DNA from: Daphnia pulex
Lineage: Eukaryota > Arthropoda > Branchiopoda > Diplostraca > Daphniidae
Direction of reading: 5' to 3'
DNA: 64,000 nt
NCBI RefSeq assembly: GCF_021134715.1
Contig: NC_060018.1
Coordinates: forward strand, 1,736,001-1,800,000
Part shown: positions 51,201 to 63,564 of the stretch, piece after piece
How positions within the stretch are numbered: position 1 is the stretch's first letter
Layout: each line of letters begins with the position of its first letter
Notes under the pieces: generated by a model
Told to the model about the DNA's origin: nothing
Database searches by the model: none
Seen by the model: the letters and a program-made list of their open reading frames with translations, nothing else
Program-made: the position numbers and the translations under genes

Positions 51201-54200
51201 TCAAGCCAAAATTTTGAGAATCTATCTCTTCGGATGGCCCCATATAAGTAGATGCGCGTCCAACTCCCAAAGCGACTCATCATTTACCCCCCGAAAACGA
51301 AATTTTGTTTTTATTTCTTGACCAATCCCCGGCGATATGTCCACCAGACTTAGTGTTTTCACCTCATTTGTAGTTGACGAAGAAGAATAAAAAAAGATAC
51401 AGCATTCCTCTCTATATGGAATGTTAATGTTCAGTCTTTTTTTCTTTCTCCTATCTATTCTGATCGTTCGTTGAACGGAATGAAAGACGTTCTTCTTCTT
51501 TTTTACCAAACAACAACTTGATGGATTCACTTCGCCACGGGGCCGCACAGACACACAACAACCCGAAGAGCTTTACGGGAGAGAAAGGGGGAAGAAGAAA
51601 AAAAAAGGGCCTCACGCAGAGTTTAGAAAAAGGATTTTCTACTTTATTCTTCTTCTTCATCTTTGATGGAAAGGATGAGAGGTTTTTTGGCGGGCGCAAC
51701 ATCGACGCCGATTGCGTATTACAAGTTCTTCAGGGTGGTAGTGGGAGGTAAAAAGAAGAGAAAGGTAAAACAACGTTCACTGTCCGGGATGAATGATCCG
51801 AGATGCATCTTTACTGATCGATCGGATAACAGCGCTAATAGCCACCACCATCTTCTTGGAATTGAGTGGCAAGACAAAAGCAGCATCAAGAAAAAATAAA
51901 ACTATAAAATGAATGAGGTTCTGAGAAGATCCTGAATCCTCCCCAAGACATCCGGTTGCCTAGACCAACGTTTTCGCATTTAACTAGCAACACCTGCCAA
52001 AGCCAAGTTCAAAAATCGCAGCAAAATAGGGAAGAAAAAGAAGAAGGTTACAAAGAAGTTGGAAACATGCCAGCCATTCCTGAAAGGGGGGAAACATGTT
52101 GACACACTGCGTGAAGAAGAGGAGAGAGAAATAACCAAGAAAAAGCAAACGAGGTAGTAACCGGGGTATGCGGAGAAAGAATATATATATTCTTTTCGTT
52201 GGGTGGGCACCACCACCACCAAGCTTTTGTGTAGCTACAAGAAGAGGGGGGTTCAAATGACGCGCTTGACAAGTCGAAACTCGACTTTTTCCCCCCTCCG
52301 CATTTTCCCAGCAGAAGCAAAACAAGAAGAGGAATCAAAAAGGGCTAGAAAAGAATCGAGCCTTAACGAAGCACAAGAGAGTCAGACCAAACAGGTGACA
52401 TTTCATTCGAGATTGACAGGGAGTCGACATATTCCACTCAAATCCGCAAGAAGATTTCCGGAATTTTCTTTTTTCGCCAATGGCATATTTTTATTTTTCA
52501 AGTCAAAAGGTCGTTGTCTGTCTGGCTATCCCCCAAATCAACAAAAAGATTTACCATATCTGTCAACTTAAAATGCACACTGTAAAAAAAAAAGCCACTT
52601 CCTGTCACAATCTTGTCTCGGCAATTTGGAAATCTCTTCATTTTCTATTCCGTCACAAAAATATTTGAAGGAATTTTTCTCCTTTTCACAACATTTTCTC
52701 TCCCCCCTCTACCTATTGTGACGCACGGTGCGCTTTTAACGACGGCTCGTCAAAACTGAAAATTCATCGTCAAATAAAGTCAGAAAGAAAATGAAAAGGT
52801 CCACAAGTTGTAACAAGGGCCCAGGATTTGTTTAGGTGAAGGGGGGATAGGAGAAAAAAGAAGAAGAAAACGTTCCTCCAGTGTTGATTACACACAAACT
52901 GTGTATAAGCTGTAGGCTCTCTTTTCTCTTGTACCTTTTTTTCTTCCCCTGCGCCATTTCGTTGATAATGTTACCGGTTTTTATTTTATTTTTATAGGCA
53001 TTTTACACGGTTTTTCCGGTTCTTCTTCTTCACGGCGTCGTCGGTTACCAGCCCCCCACCCCGTCGTTTTCTCTTTTCTTCTGTCATCGACGAAAGACCC
53101 ACACGCAGATATACAAACAAACAGCAAGACAAAAAAGAAAGAAAACGACTGCCAGGGAGAACAAAAAGAAATGAAAATAACAATCACACAAAAAGCGTTC
53201 GAGTTAGAAAATATGAGCTCCTCGTTCTCGGTTTCCTCTGTTACCTATAAGACCGTCCTCCTCTTGTTTGTCCATTGTCGAAAAACACACCAGTGCTATT
53301 TATTTATCCCCCAAAGTAATTAGCCCGTCCTTCAATCCAAACCAACAAAAGCCAAAAAGTCATTTGTCAATTTCTTTCAATGCAAAAGGCCACGCAGGAA
53401 ACGATTTCAAAGAATTTTCGTCAGACTTTTTCGGCCCACCACGTGCGACTGTTTGACACCTCATTAACAATTAGAAGCGAATGGCACCAGCAAAAAGCAA
53501 AAAATAAAAGATGAAAGAACTTGTAGACTCATCATCAAGTCACAAAAAAGAAAGAACTGAAAATGATGACCGTAGCGTAGCGTCTGGCTCTTCGTGTGAC
53601 ATATGCCGAAGAGAATTAGCGGCTACATGTCAACTTGAAAGTGTCACCAAAAGCTCTGGCCGTTGAAGTAGGGAGGAAGCTTATAAAAACAGATATACAG
53701 CAGCAGGGCAGGGCAGGGCAGAGACTGGATCGAAAATCCCCGTAGGAATGCTGAGGCCATTATCGCACACACGCCATTTTAATCTGTCAGGAGAGAAGCT
53801 TAGGCGTATGCCCGTAATGGAAAAGCGTCTCAAGAGTGTGTTTTTGTACGTTCAGAATTGAATAGAAGAGCTGGAGAGAATTAAAAAAAAAAAAGGCCGG
53901 ACTGTTCTCTTTATCTGTTTAAATCCATCAAACGGCTAAACGAACAAATAGAATAGAAGCTGTTTGTTGCGGAGCAAATAATAAAAAAAAAACACAGATT
54001 GAATTAGGAAAAAAAAATATAGTTTCCAATGACAGGACGTCGTCACTTGAAAACTAACACCCTGCCAACGCCGCCCCCCATCGGAAATATTTAGAAAGTC
54101 TGCTAAGAGAAACCGGATGAGGGGGGAGTTTTGGTCTTAATTGGACTGGGAAGGTGTCTTGCCAAGCAGCAAAACGGAAGAAGAAGAGAAAAGAGGCAGT

Positions 54201-55684
54201 GCGTAACAAACAAGAAAAAAGTTGACATTTTATTTTAAACGAAAAAAAAAAAATGGTACCTCTTACGTTGTCTAGAGCCTAATTCTTTTCCAGTTGGCAG
54301 CCAAGCCAAGCCTATTATTGTTATTATGACACACTACTAGTCGTCGAGGAAAGAAAAAAAAACGGGTCGTAGGGCAAAGAAATTAAAAATAAAGGTGCCT
54401 CTTCTTTTTTCTTTAATAACAAAAGAGGAGAAACACAAAACAAAAGGTAACTAAGGCTACTAGAAGCGAACCGCTACCAGAACCGATTTAGCAGCTCGTT
54501 ATTCCTTTTCTCTTTCTCCACTTGTGGAGATGAGAAGATAACGACAAAAAAGAAAGAAAAATGTAAACGGGGACGAGAGGCCAGCAGCAGAGAAACACAT
54601 TGACGTCACACAGGGTTCGGTAAATTATCTCTCATAAATCTCGAGTCTTATTTCGCCCGAGCCCTAGCACACACAACTCGAGTGCCAGTTGAATACCATT
54701 CGCTTTTGAAACCAACATTTTCATCCAAAAATAAGCTCCCAGAGATAGGGGGTGAATTCAACCGATTGGCTTTTCATGTATCAAAATTTAATACAGCGAC
54801 CGCAACCAACCGACAAACCGCGAAACAAACCCGTCTATAACCACAGTTAAAACCTTATCTTCCTCATCCATCCTCTCTTGTGTCCCCCCCCCCCTATAAC
54901 TTTGTATACCGAGATTTCCCACACGAAGACCACAGACTAACACAATCTGACGGATTTCCATGATATGACGTCACACACATACAATAAGACGGCAAACAAC
55001 AAGAGTCTCGAGAGCGTGACGGTCCGGCGTCCAGTCTAAACATAGTCTGTAATATTTCATTGTTGTTATGCAAATTTTTTCGTTTTCCCAGGTGGGATGC
55101 AACAACAACAACAACCTGCAAGAACTGCCTGACAGAAAGAAAAAAAAATGCCAACCAGTTTTTTCAACCTTTTCAGTGTCGGGCCATTATTTTCCTAGTT
55201 GTTTTCAGTCATGTAAAAGTTTCTTGTTTCTTTTTTCTAACAGGTAACGTCTAGTGTAGTACCGAGAGGGTCAAGAAACAAAGGTGCGGCCGATCGAAAA
55301 GAGTTTCTGATTGAACCGAATTAGGATGTGTGTGCTAACAAAACCGGTCGATTTCGCCTGACACAACTCTTATGGAATGCCGAGATGGTGAAATGTTGGA
55401 AAAAAGAGTCCGACTACTTACATGGGGTTGGTGGTATTCCAATGGATATAGTGCATGCGAGTAGCTGTGGTAACGGTGGCCAGAGAAAGCGTTTCAACCG
55501 AAACGAGGAGTAGCAAAAGGAGCATGGGAGGCCAAGTTGGCCACCGGACGCTGCCGCAATGACAGCCGTAACGTCTCCTCCACATCATCGACGACGATGT
55601 GGAGGTGGTGGCGGCGGTGGTGATTAAGGACGAATCTTCGATCCGCTCCGATGATGAGGCTAGCCGTTGATGATGTCGCACCAT
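36268..55684 (-). CDS. Ephrin, GPI-anchor type (355 aa, 5 coding exons)
   Basis: Cell-surface ligand of Eph receptor tyrosine kinases, used in axon guidance and tissue boundaries. Exons in transcript order: 55422-55684, 37071-37381, 36836-36943, 36508-36744 and 36268-36416; 1068 bases, all phases agree. The first exon encodes a hydrophobic leader (MLLLLLLVSVETLSLA) and the fold start HYIHWNTTNP. The second encodes IFRIDNTDHIIDVNKNN, ICPVYTPGTHEDDAEKYI and FRSFTPQPGGLEF. The third has GGRCSSHNMKVVFKVCC. The four fold cysteines are present (IICP, DTCR, AVCD, GRCS). The fourth is a Thr/Ser-rich stalk. The last ends in a hydrophobic stretch (LIAAGLVTLVLF) with only RVR after it, which fits a GPI signal. 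An in-frame stop (55736-55738) precedes the exon's first ATG (55684); ATGs at 55591, 55588 and 55525 are alternative starts, the last placing the leader at the N terminus. Confidence 0.93.
38830..38945. repeat. Pyrimidine-rich TTC/CT tract
   Basis: Stretch of CT and TTC repeats on the plus strand, interrupted around 38870-38910. It creates the artefactual Ser/Phe-rich and Glu-rich frames seen here. Confidence 0.85.
43215..43227. repeat. Run of 13 G
   Basis: Uninterrupted G homopolymer following an AGAGAGAGAA stretch, in the ephrin intron. Confidence 0.95.
45240..45267. repeat. CAA microsatellite
   Basis: About eight CAA units in the ephrin intron. Confidence 0.95.
45451..45472. repeat. AC microsatellite
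   Basis: Eleven uninterrupted AC units. Confidence 0.95.
46063..46070. promoter_or_regulatory. Palindromic cAMP-response-type motif TGACGTCA
   Basis: Full TGACGTCA palindrome inside the ephrin intron. It is the consensus bound by CREB/ATF proteins in animals. It is a motif match without other evidence. Confidence 0.3.
49003..49026. repeat. Perfect 24-bp palindrome of TGA/TCA units
   Basis: Four TGA units followed directly by four TCA units, a perfect inverted repeat with no spacer. It probably arose by slippage from a trinucleotide repeat. Confidence 0.9.
53706..53720. repeat. GGGCA pentanucleotide repeat
   Basis: About three tandem GGGCA units directly after a short CAG run, in the ephrin intron. 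Confidence 0.8.
54601..54608. promoter_or_regulatory. TGACGTCA motif in ephrin intron 1, near the first exon
   Basis: TGACGTCACAC, with the same three flanking bases as the copy at 54966. The two are 365 bases apart and within 0.9 kb downstream of the first coding exon in transcript direction. Confidence 0.4.
54966..54973. promoter_or_regulatory. TGACGTCA motif in ephrin intron 1, near the first exon
   Basis: Second TGACGTCACAC, about 450 bases from the first ephrin coding exon. Together with the copies at 54601, 46063 and 63282 it makes four full palindromes in about 17 kb. Confidence 0.4.
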
Positions 55685-58600
55685 CTTGCTGATGTGTTTT
55701 GGGGGGGAGGATATCGAAAAAGGCAACTTGGGCAACTAACACACTTCCGACGAAACACTTTCCGATTGAAGATGATTGAGCTTGTTTTGAACAAAAATTT
55801 CTCAACTTGAGCAAACCAAAAAACAAAAACGAATTTTGAGCTTTTTAGAGTGAACCAATCCGAGCGTCAGGTTGTAAAAAGGCCATGACCATAATCGATA
55901 AACTGTTGGTGGAAATTGTGGAATCGGCGAGCGAAAAAATAATAAAGAAGAAATAAACTTTTTCAAGATAAACGTGTGTCCTTCAAAAAAATAAATTCCT
56001 GGTCTTAAAGTTGTTGTAAAGCCAATTCGAGAGAGAGTGTAAATCCGATCTTATTCAAGTCTGGTTGACTTTTTCTTCATCGCACACGAATGGGAAACGA
56101 ACAGACAAAACACACTTGACACACGATCAGAGAATATAACACAGCACACAAAATCCTGAAATGAAAAATAGCACTTATTTCAGAAGAGAAATGATGTTGT
56201 ATCTCTTTTACTAGCTTGTAAAAATAAGCGGGGAATGTGAGGAGCGAAGGGAAAACACGTCCGCAACCGTGCACATCTCACGACTGTGTGAGCTCTAGCC
56301 CTTCGGCACCGTTGGGCACTATCCCATGGCCGCCATAGCAGACAGCACTATTCCCTATCCTTTCCTCCTCCTCCCTCCTCCCTCCCTTCTTTCTTCTTTT
56401 TTCCACCCTTCCTCTTCTTCTGGTGTGGAGGGAAGCAGACGAATGAAAGGGGAGGAGCTTACATTTCTTTTCTGTATAAAACAAACCCCGAGGCACATTG
56501 ATTTCTTGCTCATCGAATAAGCAAAACTATGCGGGATTCTTCTTCTTCTTCTACCCGCCTCTGGGGATGCCTTGACGCACACACACAACATTCTTCCATA
56601 CAACAGCAGAAGAAGAAGAAGAGATGCTTTCTGGTTATACAACATGGTGGTTGCGCGACGACTCTTGGGCGACTCGCATCATAAAATTAACCGCCGTTTG
56701 CTACAGCTTTCCAATCGACTAGACTTTGATGTCATTTCACAATCATTTTTGTTTGTTTGTTTTTTTCGATCTAGAATTTGTTTTTTTAAATGATTATTTT
56801 TCTGGAAATATCAAACGGCCATCTTGGAATTTTTTTTTCTTCCTCCCACCTTTTCAAAAAAAATTTAGTTTTTCATTATTGTGTGTCTACCTGCAGCATG
56901 GTCATTCCTTTTCAATCGTCTTTTGTCAATTCCTCCCCTTTTTTTCGCGTTTAGTTTTCTCGCCTATTCCTTTTTATTTTAAACTGAAAAGAATTAGATT
57001 TAATTGACCTTTTTCTCAAGTCATTTAATTCTATTGGTTTTGGAAAAACAACAACTGCGTGTCGATTCATTCTGTTACACGAAAAGCGGCTCATTTAAGT
57101 CTGTCAAAGGGAATTTCTTTCCATCCAATTCAATGGCGGACGACGTAGAGGGGGGGAGGGATGTGCTTTATTCATTGGCACGTCCTCTAGAGCCAAACGG
57201 GAAATGGAGCGGAGGTGTTAATGAGACCTCTGATTTCCCTCAAAATTGATTCAAATGAAATTCACACAACGTGCTAGGCCCTCAACGGATCTGGCCATGA
57301 TTAGACGGAGGGCAGTGTCTAATTTGGTGACGATAAAAAATAGAAAAAAAAAGAGTTGATCATACAAAGAATTCTAGAGCGGAAGATTCAAAGAGAAAGA
57401 AAAATAAACTAAAAATTGGGCTGGTTTTCTTCTTAAACAAAAAGAAAGAAATTCCAACCACTTCCTGTCGAGACCTATATTCTCTCTCTCTCCCTTATAA
57501 TCCCCGCTTTTCTCCGGGTGGGGGAGAGAGAGAAAGAAAAAGCTAAAGGTAGCACTCGAAATGATTCTCATTGGTGGGTAATGCGCCAAGTCAAATTTGG
57601 TGCGTGTGTGTGTATCCAACAGGTAGAAACAATAGGCCTATTTGTTTGGTAATGTGTATAGACCGGGATTCTACACGCATGCGACTATATTTGTGCACTA
57701 ACGGGACACTCTAGAAAGAAAATAATCATAATTCCGACGAGGATTTTCTTCTGGGAAAAAAAGGGGTTTTCAAGTTAAGAGACCAGAGACATGGTCGATC
57801 AGCTGTCCATAAACGGCGAACCACAAAGATAGATATAGTAGACCATGGAAAAGCATTAGGGTAAAAAGAGAAAAAACTATGCGGGGGGTTTGTGCAGCAG
57901 TCGAGCACATATATATATTTCTACCTTCCATTTCGCCTGGCCAGCCAACCACCTCTCCATTTCGGTCTTCTTCCCCCTCTCTATACGCGTATATATTTAA
58001 TAGACGTGGCAATATTCGAGGGTAGAGAGAGACCGTAGTTGGAGGAATATTATAAGAGAAAAAAAAAGGTACAGATCTTGTTTTTTCTGTGAGGGGGGAC
58101 CATTCAAAAAAGAACGGCCTGGAGCACTCTCTATGAGCTAGTAGATGAATTCCTCAAGTTCATCTGCCTCTTTTTTCCCTTTACCTAGCTATATTGCAAG
58201 AGTCAATTCAACAGGTATGTTGAGGGAACATTCTCCTCCTCCCCCTCTTTTTGAAAAGAAAAAGTTACAAACAAAAATCAAGTCAAAAGTCTTTTTTTTT
58301 TCTTATTTTATGGTCCTGTACCCCCCCATCACCTTCCTTCCTTGCCCCCTTGGAAAAACACAACCTAGATATATAATATAACTTGCAATCTATTTATATG
58401 AGGGGAGGAATTACATGTGTATCATATAAAAAGAAAAGAAACGATGAGGCCCACTCGAGAAAAAAAAGGCTTGCCGTGGGAACTGCATGCGTGCACCTTT
58501 TTTCTCGGTATAAAACGAAACAAAATTTTCTCTCTCCCGGAGAAGAAGAATAACACTCGTCACCTTTCTCTCCTCCCGTTTTTTTTCTTCTTCACTGTTT

Positions 58601-59068
58601 ACAACTTGACGCCTGTGTGTAACTTGACGCCTTTTACCCTCCTGCTTTGCCCAGAAACAATTTTCTTTCCTCCCTAAAGCTTTTATGTTTAGATATTAAG
58701 CGCTTTAGATTCGTTTTTTCCCCCGTACGATTTTTTGGGTGAAAATATTTTCAATTCCGACCGATGATTTTGTTATGTCTCTGCTAGAGGAGTTGGCACG
58801 ATAGCGCCAGGAAATTCACAACCGTGTCCATTCACACGCTACACATTTTGGTGTAGCCTCACAGAAACTTTTACTCTCGTCGTCGCCAAAAAATGAAAAA
58901 ATGCCCATCAAGTCAAAAGAAGAAGAAGAAGAAGTTAAAAATTCAACTCTTTTGTTGTCTAAGAGTTTGTATCATGCGATGATGGACCGAGCTATAGAAT
59001 ATTATTACACACATCTGTGGTTAGACCCATCAGCTTGCAAACAGCCAATTAGTAGCCATCATATGTGC

Positions 59069-59131
59069 TATAGCAGCCAAAAAACAAAAAGGCTGCTATA
59101 TAGAAGGATACCTGTGAGCCGGTGCTCACAG
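59069..59131. other. Two adjacent perfect hairpins
   Basis: TATAGCAGCC (59069-59078) pairs with GGCTGCTATA (59091-59100). CTGTGAGC (59112-59119) pairs with GCTCACAG (59124-59131) across a 4-base loop. They lie upstream of ephrin; I infer no RNA class. Confidence 0.5.
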
Positions 59132-62100
59132 TCTTACTGGATGGTGGAACCACTGTAATCTATCAATTGCCAAAGTTAAGGCTGTTGAGTCCTGTGTTAT
59201 TAACAAGACGTGCGGGTCAGATGTTTCCCTTTTCTCTTGTGACGGATCGACTCTGACTCTCGGATGGAAACTGTGAATGTCTGCAGGGATTTTTTTTTTT
59301 TGGGTTGTGTCGAGAGGGGGGAAGCAAACTTTCTTTCATTCTCCGAGCTGGAGAGAGAAGAAAAATAAAATAAAAAAAAAAGTTTTTTCTCACACAAGCA
59401 ACCAGTCGAAAAAAAACGAGAGAGAAGCAGCGACTCTCTGCCAGTTTAAGGGGGAAGAAGAAGGTCATCATCATCGTGAAGAGAGTGAGAGCAAAAGGCA
59501 ATGAGGAATTCGAGTTGTGTATAAAGTCTCCGGTGAACTCTTGGCAGGATTTGGTAAGACGGGCAACGATCACTCACGGACAGCAATTACCGCCATCAGC
59601 TAATGATATAGTCATGATATGAACCACAGCGCTGCGCTCGGTTCTTCATACGTAGACGATGATCGAATTGAAATGCTTATAATGCCGTTAAACTGCCGTG
59701 CGCCTTCCTATATACATATATGAAATAATACACACACGGCAATAAGAAAAAGAAAAAAGCAGATGGAACCCGCAGAGAGAAACGAAGGAAATTTGTGAGA
59801 AACCGTCATGTCGCTCAACGGTGTTTTTCTCCTTTTTGAATGATTCTATCCGGCCCGCGGATGAACTCTCTCTTACCGTTTGCTGTGATAGGACCCGGAC
59901 CCGAGTCCGGAAAGCACGTTTTTTGTTTTGTTCCATTCATGTTCTCGTCTTAACTTTTTTCCAGCCGATATTATATACATAATACATTGTTTCTTTTAAA
60001 TGTTACCGTGAGCCGGCTGCGATCTAAGTCTCAACAAGCAGATTGTGTGTGGCCAGGAGGTTACTTACCTATAAAACGACACAAAACAAACAAGAAAATG
60101 AGATTAGAAAACAACATTTTTTTTCGTTGGTTATAAGGGTAATTATTATTTTAAACGCAGACAACTAACACACAAATATTTCTCCACATGTTTCAGAATA
60201 CAACTGGCCGGTATTCGATTCATCATTCAAACGGTCGTATTATATGTGTATAGGCCCTCATCCGCCAGCGCCAACAGAACGTTTATTTAAAATGGTGGGG
60301 CTTGTACAGTTTCCTGCTCAGGTGTGTGTGTTGTAGTCCATTTCCGACACCCCAGCCGCTTTTATCGCGCTCCTCATCTCCTTTTATTTTTTGGGTTGAA
60401 AATAGAGCCTTGAGATATTATATCTGCCGATACAATCAAGGGAGCGATAGATATTCTTTCGTTTCACCTGATACAACATCATTCATTTGATTTTGTGAAT
60501 CGTTCCACGAAACGTGTCCCGCGTGATTCGATCTGACTCCAAAATGATTCGATATTCACCAACGCTATTCAAATTACATTTTTCAACCAAAACAAAACAA
60601 AACAAAAAAACGTGTGTTATTTTTTGCTATATACAAGTTTCTTAGAGGGTAACCCTAGACACACGCACTGGTCTCGACCTTGCCAGCAATGAACTTTGAA
60701 CCTCTTCTCTAGTGGGCGGATTCCGAGGATGGATGGATGTGGATGGATCATGAGAAAAAAAGGCGAGAAAAACAAAAGAGGCCTGTACATATAGATGTGA
60801 CGGACACAAAATGAAGAGCGCAGAGCACGTCTGTCGAAATACACGACGCCAAAAGGAAATGAGAAAAAGAACAAGGGGGCCGTCGAATGGAAGAACAACA
60901 ACAACTTTCCACTCTCCGCGTTTTCCCATCTCAAAATGGCGATGGGAGAAGAAGAAGAAGAACTTTCTTTTAAGGTAGGCGACAGCAGCAACAACCCGAA
61001 AAAAAAGTGGAGCAAACTCGTTTCAATGTTGTTTGTTGGATGAGATGACGGTCGTCGTTCACCTTGGCTTTAACGCCGAATTAAATGAAATCAATGATGA
61101 TTGTTGCACGAGAATTTGCGTCTAATGATTGCGCCATCTTTTCCAGACATTCTCCGAAGGTGAAAGTCTCATCACAAATGATTAGTCCCTCTAATATACG
61201 ACACCGAGAAAGAGAAGAAAACAAAAAGCCGGGCGTATTATTGTGTGTGACCTTTTCATCAAGCTGCTGCTGTTGCTGGGATGGCACGACGACGACTTTG
61301 TAATTTGCACACGCTCTAATAACTATGACGCCATTTCCTTTTTTTTTTCCCCACTTTTTTGAGTTTTGTTTCAATTCCTTTACGACTTTGTAGGCGAACA
61401 CCGGTGATTACGGTTGAGGAGATGGCAGCGTTTCCCCCCCGTGCGTGCCCTAATGTCTACTACGCTTTCTACACTATATATAGGGGGCCGCCGCCGCCCG
61501 AGCTGCTCATCTGTTTGCCTCTCATCAACCCCCCCCAAGCCACCCTTTTTTTTCTTCTTGGCTAAAAAGCACTTAGCATGAAACTTCGGTCTTTTTTTCA
61601 CTAAATTATCACAGGAGCAAAGTTTCCCCGCCGGTTCGGAAATAGAATGCTGGGACGCGACACCTTGCAAAGTATAGTATATGGAAAGAAAAAACAGCTG
61701 TACAATAAATATGTATCGTATCATGAAGCTAACTATATATGATAGGCTGGCTTTGGGGTGGGTTTTGTTATTTTTTTTAACGGTGGTTAAGTATGACTTT
61801 AGGCCGATCTTGTTGTGTGTTTGTGTCTATACGTGTGCTCTATTGCGAGAGGGAAACCCAGATATCCATTTGGCCCTATAAGACAAGTCGTATAAGAACA
61901 GCCACACACACACAGCCACACGGGAGAGCAGCAGGAAGAAACAATCCGAAATGGCCATGTAATTAAGGACGCGTAAATTTTTACCGTCGTAAAAGAGAAA
62001 GAAAAACATAACATGGCCAAAGCACAAAAGAAAACCAACGACGACGACGACAAAAAATTAAGGCCCCCCTTTTCTTTTAATCTCCATTCGAAAAGAAAAT

Positions 62101-63281
62101 AGAGGGGGGAGCTCCTAACAAATTTAAGGAGCTAGGAGAAAGAAAGATGTGGCCCTTGTTTTTACTTCGTTTCACCGGCAGACCGACGGCCATAAATAAG
62201 GTCACGACATCGTGAGCGTGTAGGCACGTGAGTTCTTCTTCCAGCGACACTCTTTACAAGCTAGAAGAAAACAAAGTGACTACTTCTTTTCGGTCTTCAA
62301 TAATTCAAAAATTTAAAGAAAAATAAAGGGCCAGGGTTAATGGAGAAGTGTCTCTTTTCATTTTACCTGGAAATATACCATCCAAGAAAGAAGAAGACTG
62401 GTATCCATTTACCAGATCAACATCTGGGAAGGAGGAGAGGGGGGTTCGATGCGCCATATCCCCTTTGCGGACATTATTATATTGGGACACGGAGCGACTA
62501 CTTCAAGGCGATGATTAGAACTAGAGAGAGAGAAAGACATTGGAGGGGGTATACTACTATCCATTCATTTCCTGGTGCACCGAAACACAATGAAGCCGCG
62601 ACCGACCCCAAACGACTATACAGTTAAAGCTTTGATGATAATGAACCAGTAACAAGACTTGAAATGATGATGTACTAGAACACACCAGCAGCCAACTTTG
62701 AGAAAGGAGAGAAGAAGAAGAAGAAATATATATAAAAGATAGATATATATCCTCTGAGCTTAGAGAGATAGACAAACAAAACCCTCGCAACAATGCGCGC
62801 ACACATATGGGGGCCAGCAGCAGCAGCAGCTAAGCTAAGCAGATCGTGATTCTCGTGTATCCCTCCGGGTGATGATGATGACACACGACACTCGAAAAAG
62901 AATCTCTTTCTCCCTCTCTCTCTCGACTAGAGTAGTATAGTACCAGTGAGTGTACGTGCACATTAGATTGTTTGGGAGAGAGAGAGAGAGACGGAGAAGT
63001 GAAACCGCAGATGGGACGATTGGGCACAGCGAAAACCGAACCCAGCAAACACACACAACTCGGATTCGCTCGATTAAGATTAATAAGAAGTTTGCCGTTA
63101 CCAACCGAAAGGCGAGTGTGTCTTCATCACAACACACGTATTAATATATCTTTTGTTTTATGATTATTATATTTGTCCGTTGTCTCTGGCGGAAAATTGG
63201 TTTTCTGTTGCGATTTGAAAAGATTTTTCGAAAATGCCGCTCCCACCAGTCTTTGGTTGCGGCCGAAAAAAAAATTAGGGC

Positions 63282-63289
63282 TGACGTCA
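63282..63289. promoter_or_regulatory. TGACGTCA motif followed by TATAAG
   Basis: TGACGTCATATAAG, a CREB/ATF-type palindrome directly abutting a TATA-like sequence, about 7.6 kb upstream of the first ephrin ATG. It could be a distal promoter, but no transcript evidence is available. Confidence 0.3.
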
Positions 63290-63540
63290 TATAAGATGTG
63301 TGTGTGTGTAAATATATATTCGTTCTTATTTCCTTGTCGGTCCAACTTAAAAAAAAGCTGAATCTCTACTCCACTCATCGATGGACGAAAAGAGATAAGA
63401 AGAAACTGGTAGAAGAAGAAGAAGAAGAAAGGGGGGCAGGTCTTTGCACTCGGTGCTAGTCTGGACAGATGGAATATAACGCTTGCTACACACATTCTTA
63501 TCTCTATCGACGCTCATGTTATCTTCTCTGCTGAATAAAA

Positions 63541-63564
63541 GAGAGAGAGAGAGAGAGAGAGAGA
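63541..63564. repeat. GA microsatellite
   Basis: Twelve uninterrupted GA units. Confidence 0.95.

Larger units (their letters stand above)
37382..55421 (-). other. 18-kb first intron of the ephrin gene
   Basis: The donor (GTAAGT, minus strand, at 55421) and acceptor (TTTATAG, ending at 37382) join codon ATA with matching phase. The intron is dominated by GAA/TTC, CAA, AC and homopolymer runs. Its long open frames are biased to Lys/Arg/Glu or Phe/Ser/Leu, as expected from such DNA. I see no nested gene. Candidate regulatory motifs are listed separately. Confidence 0.75.
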
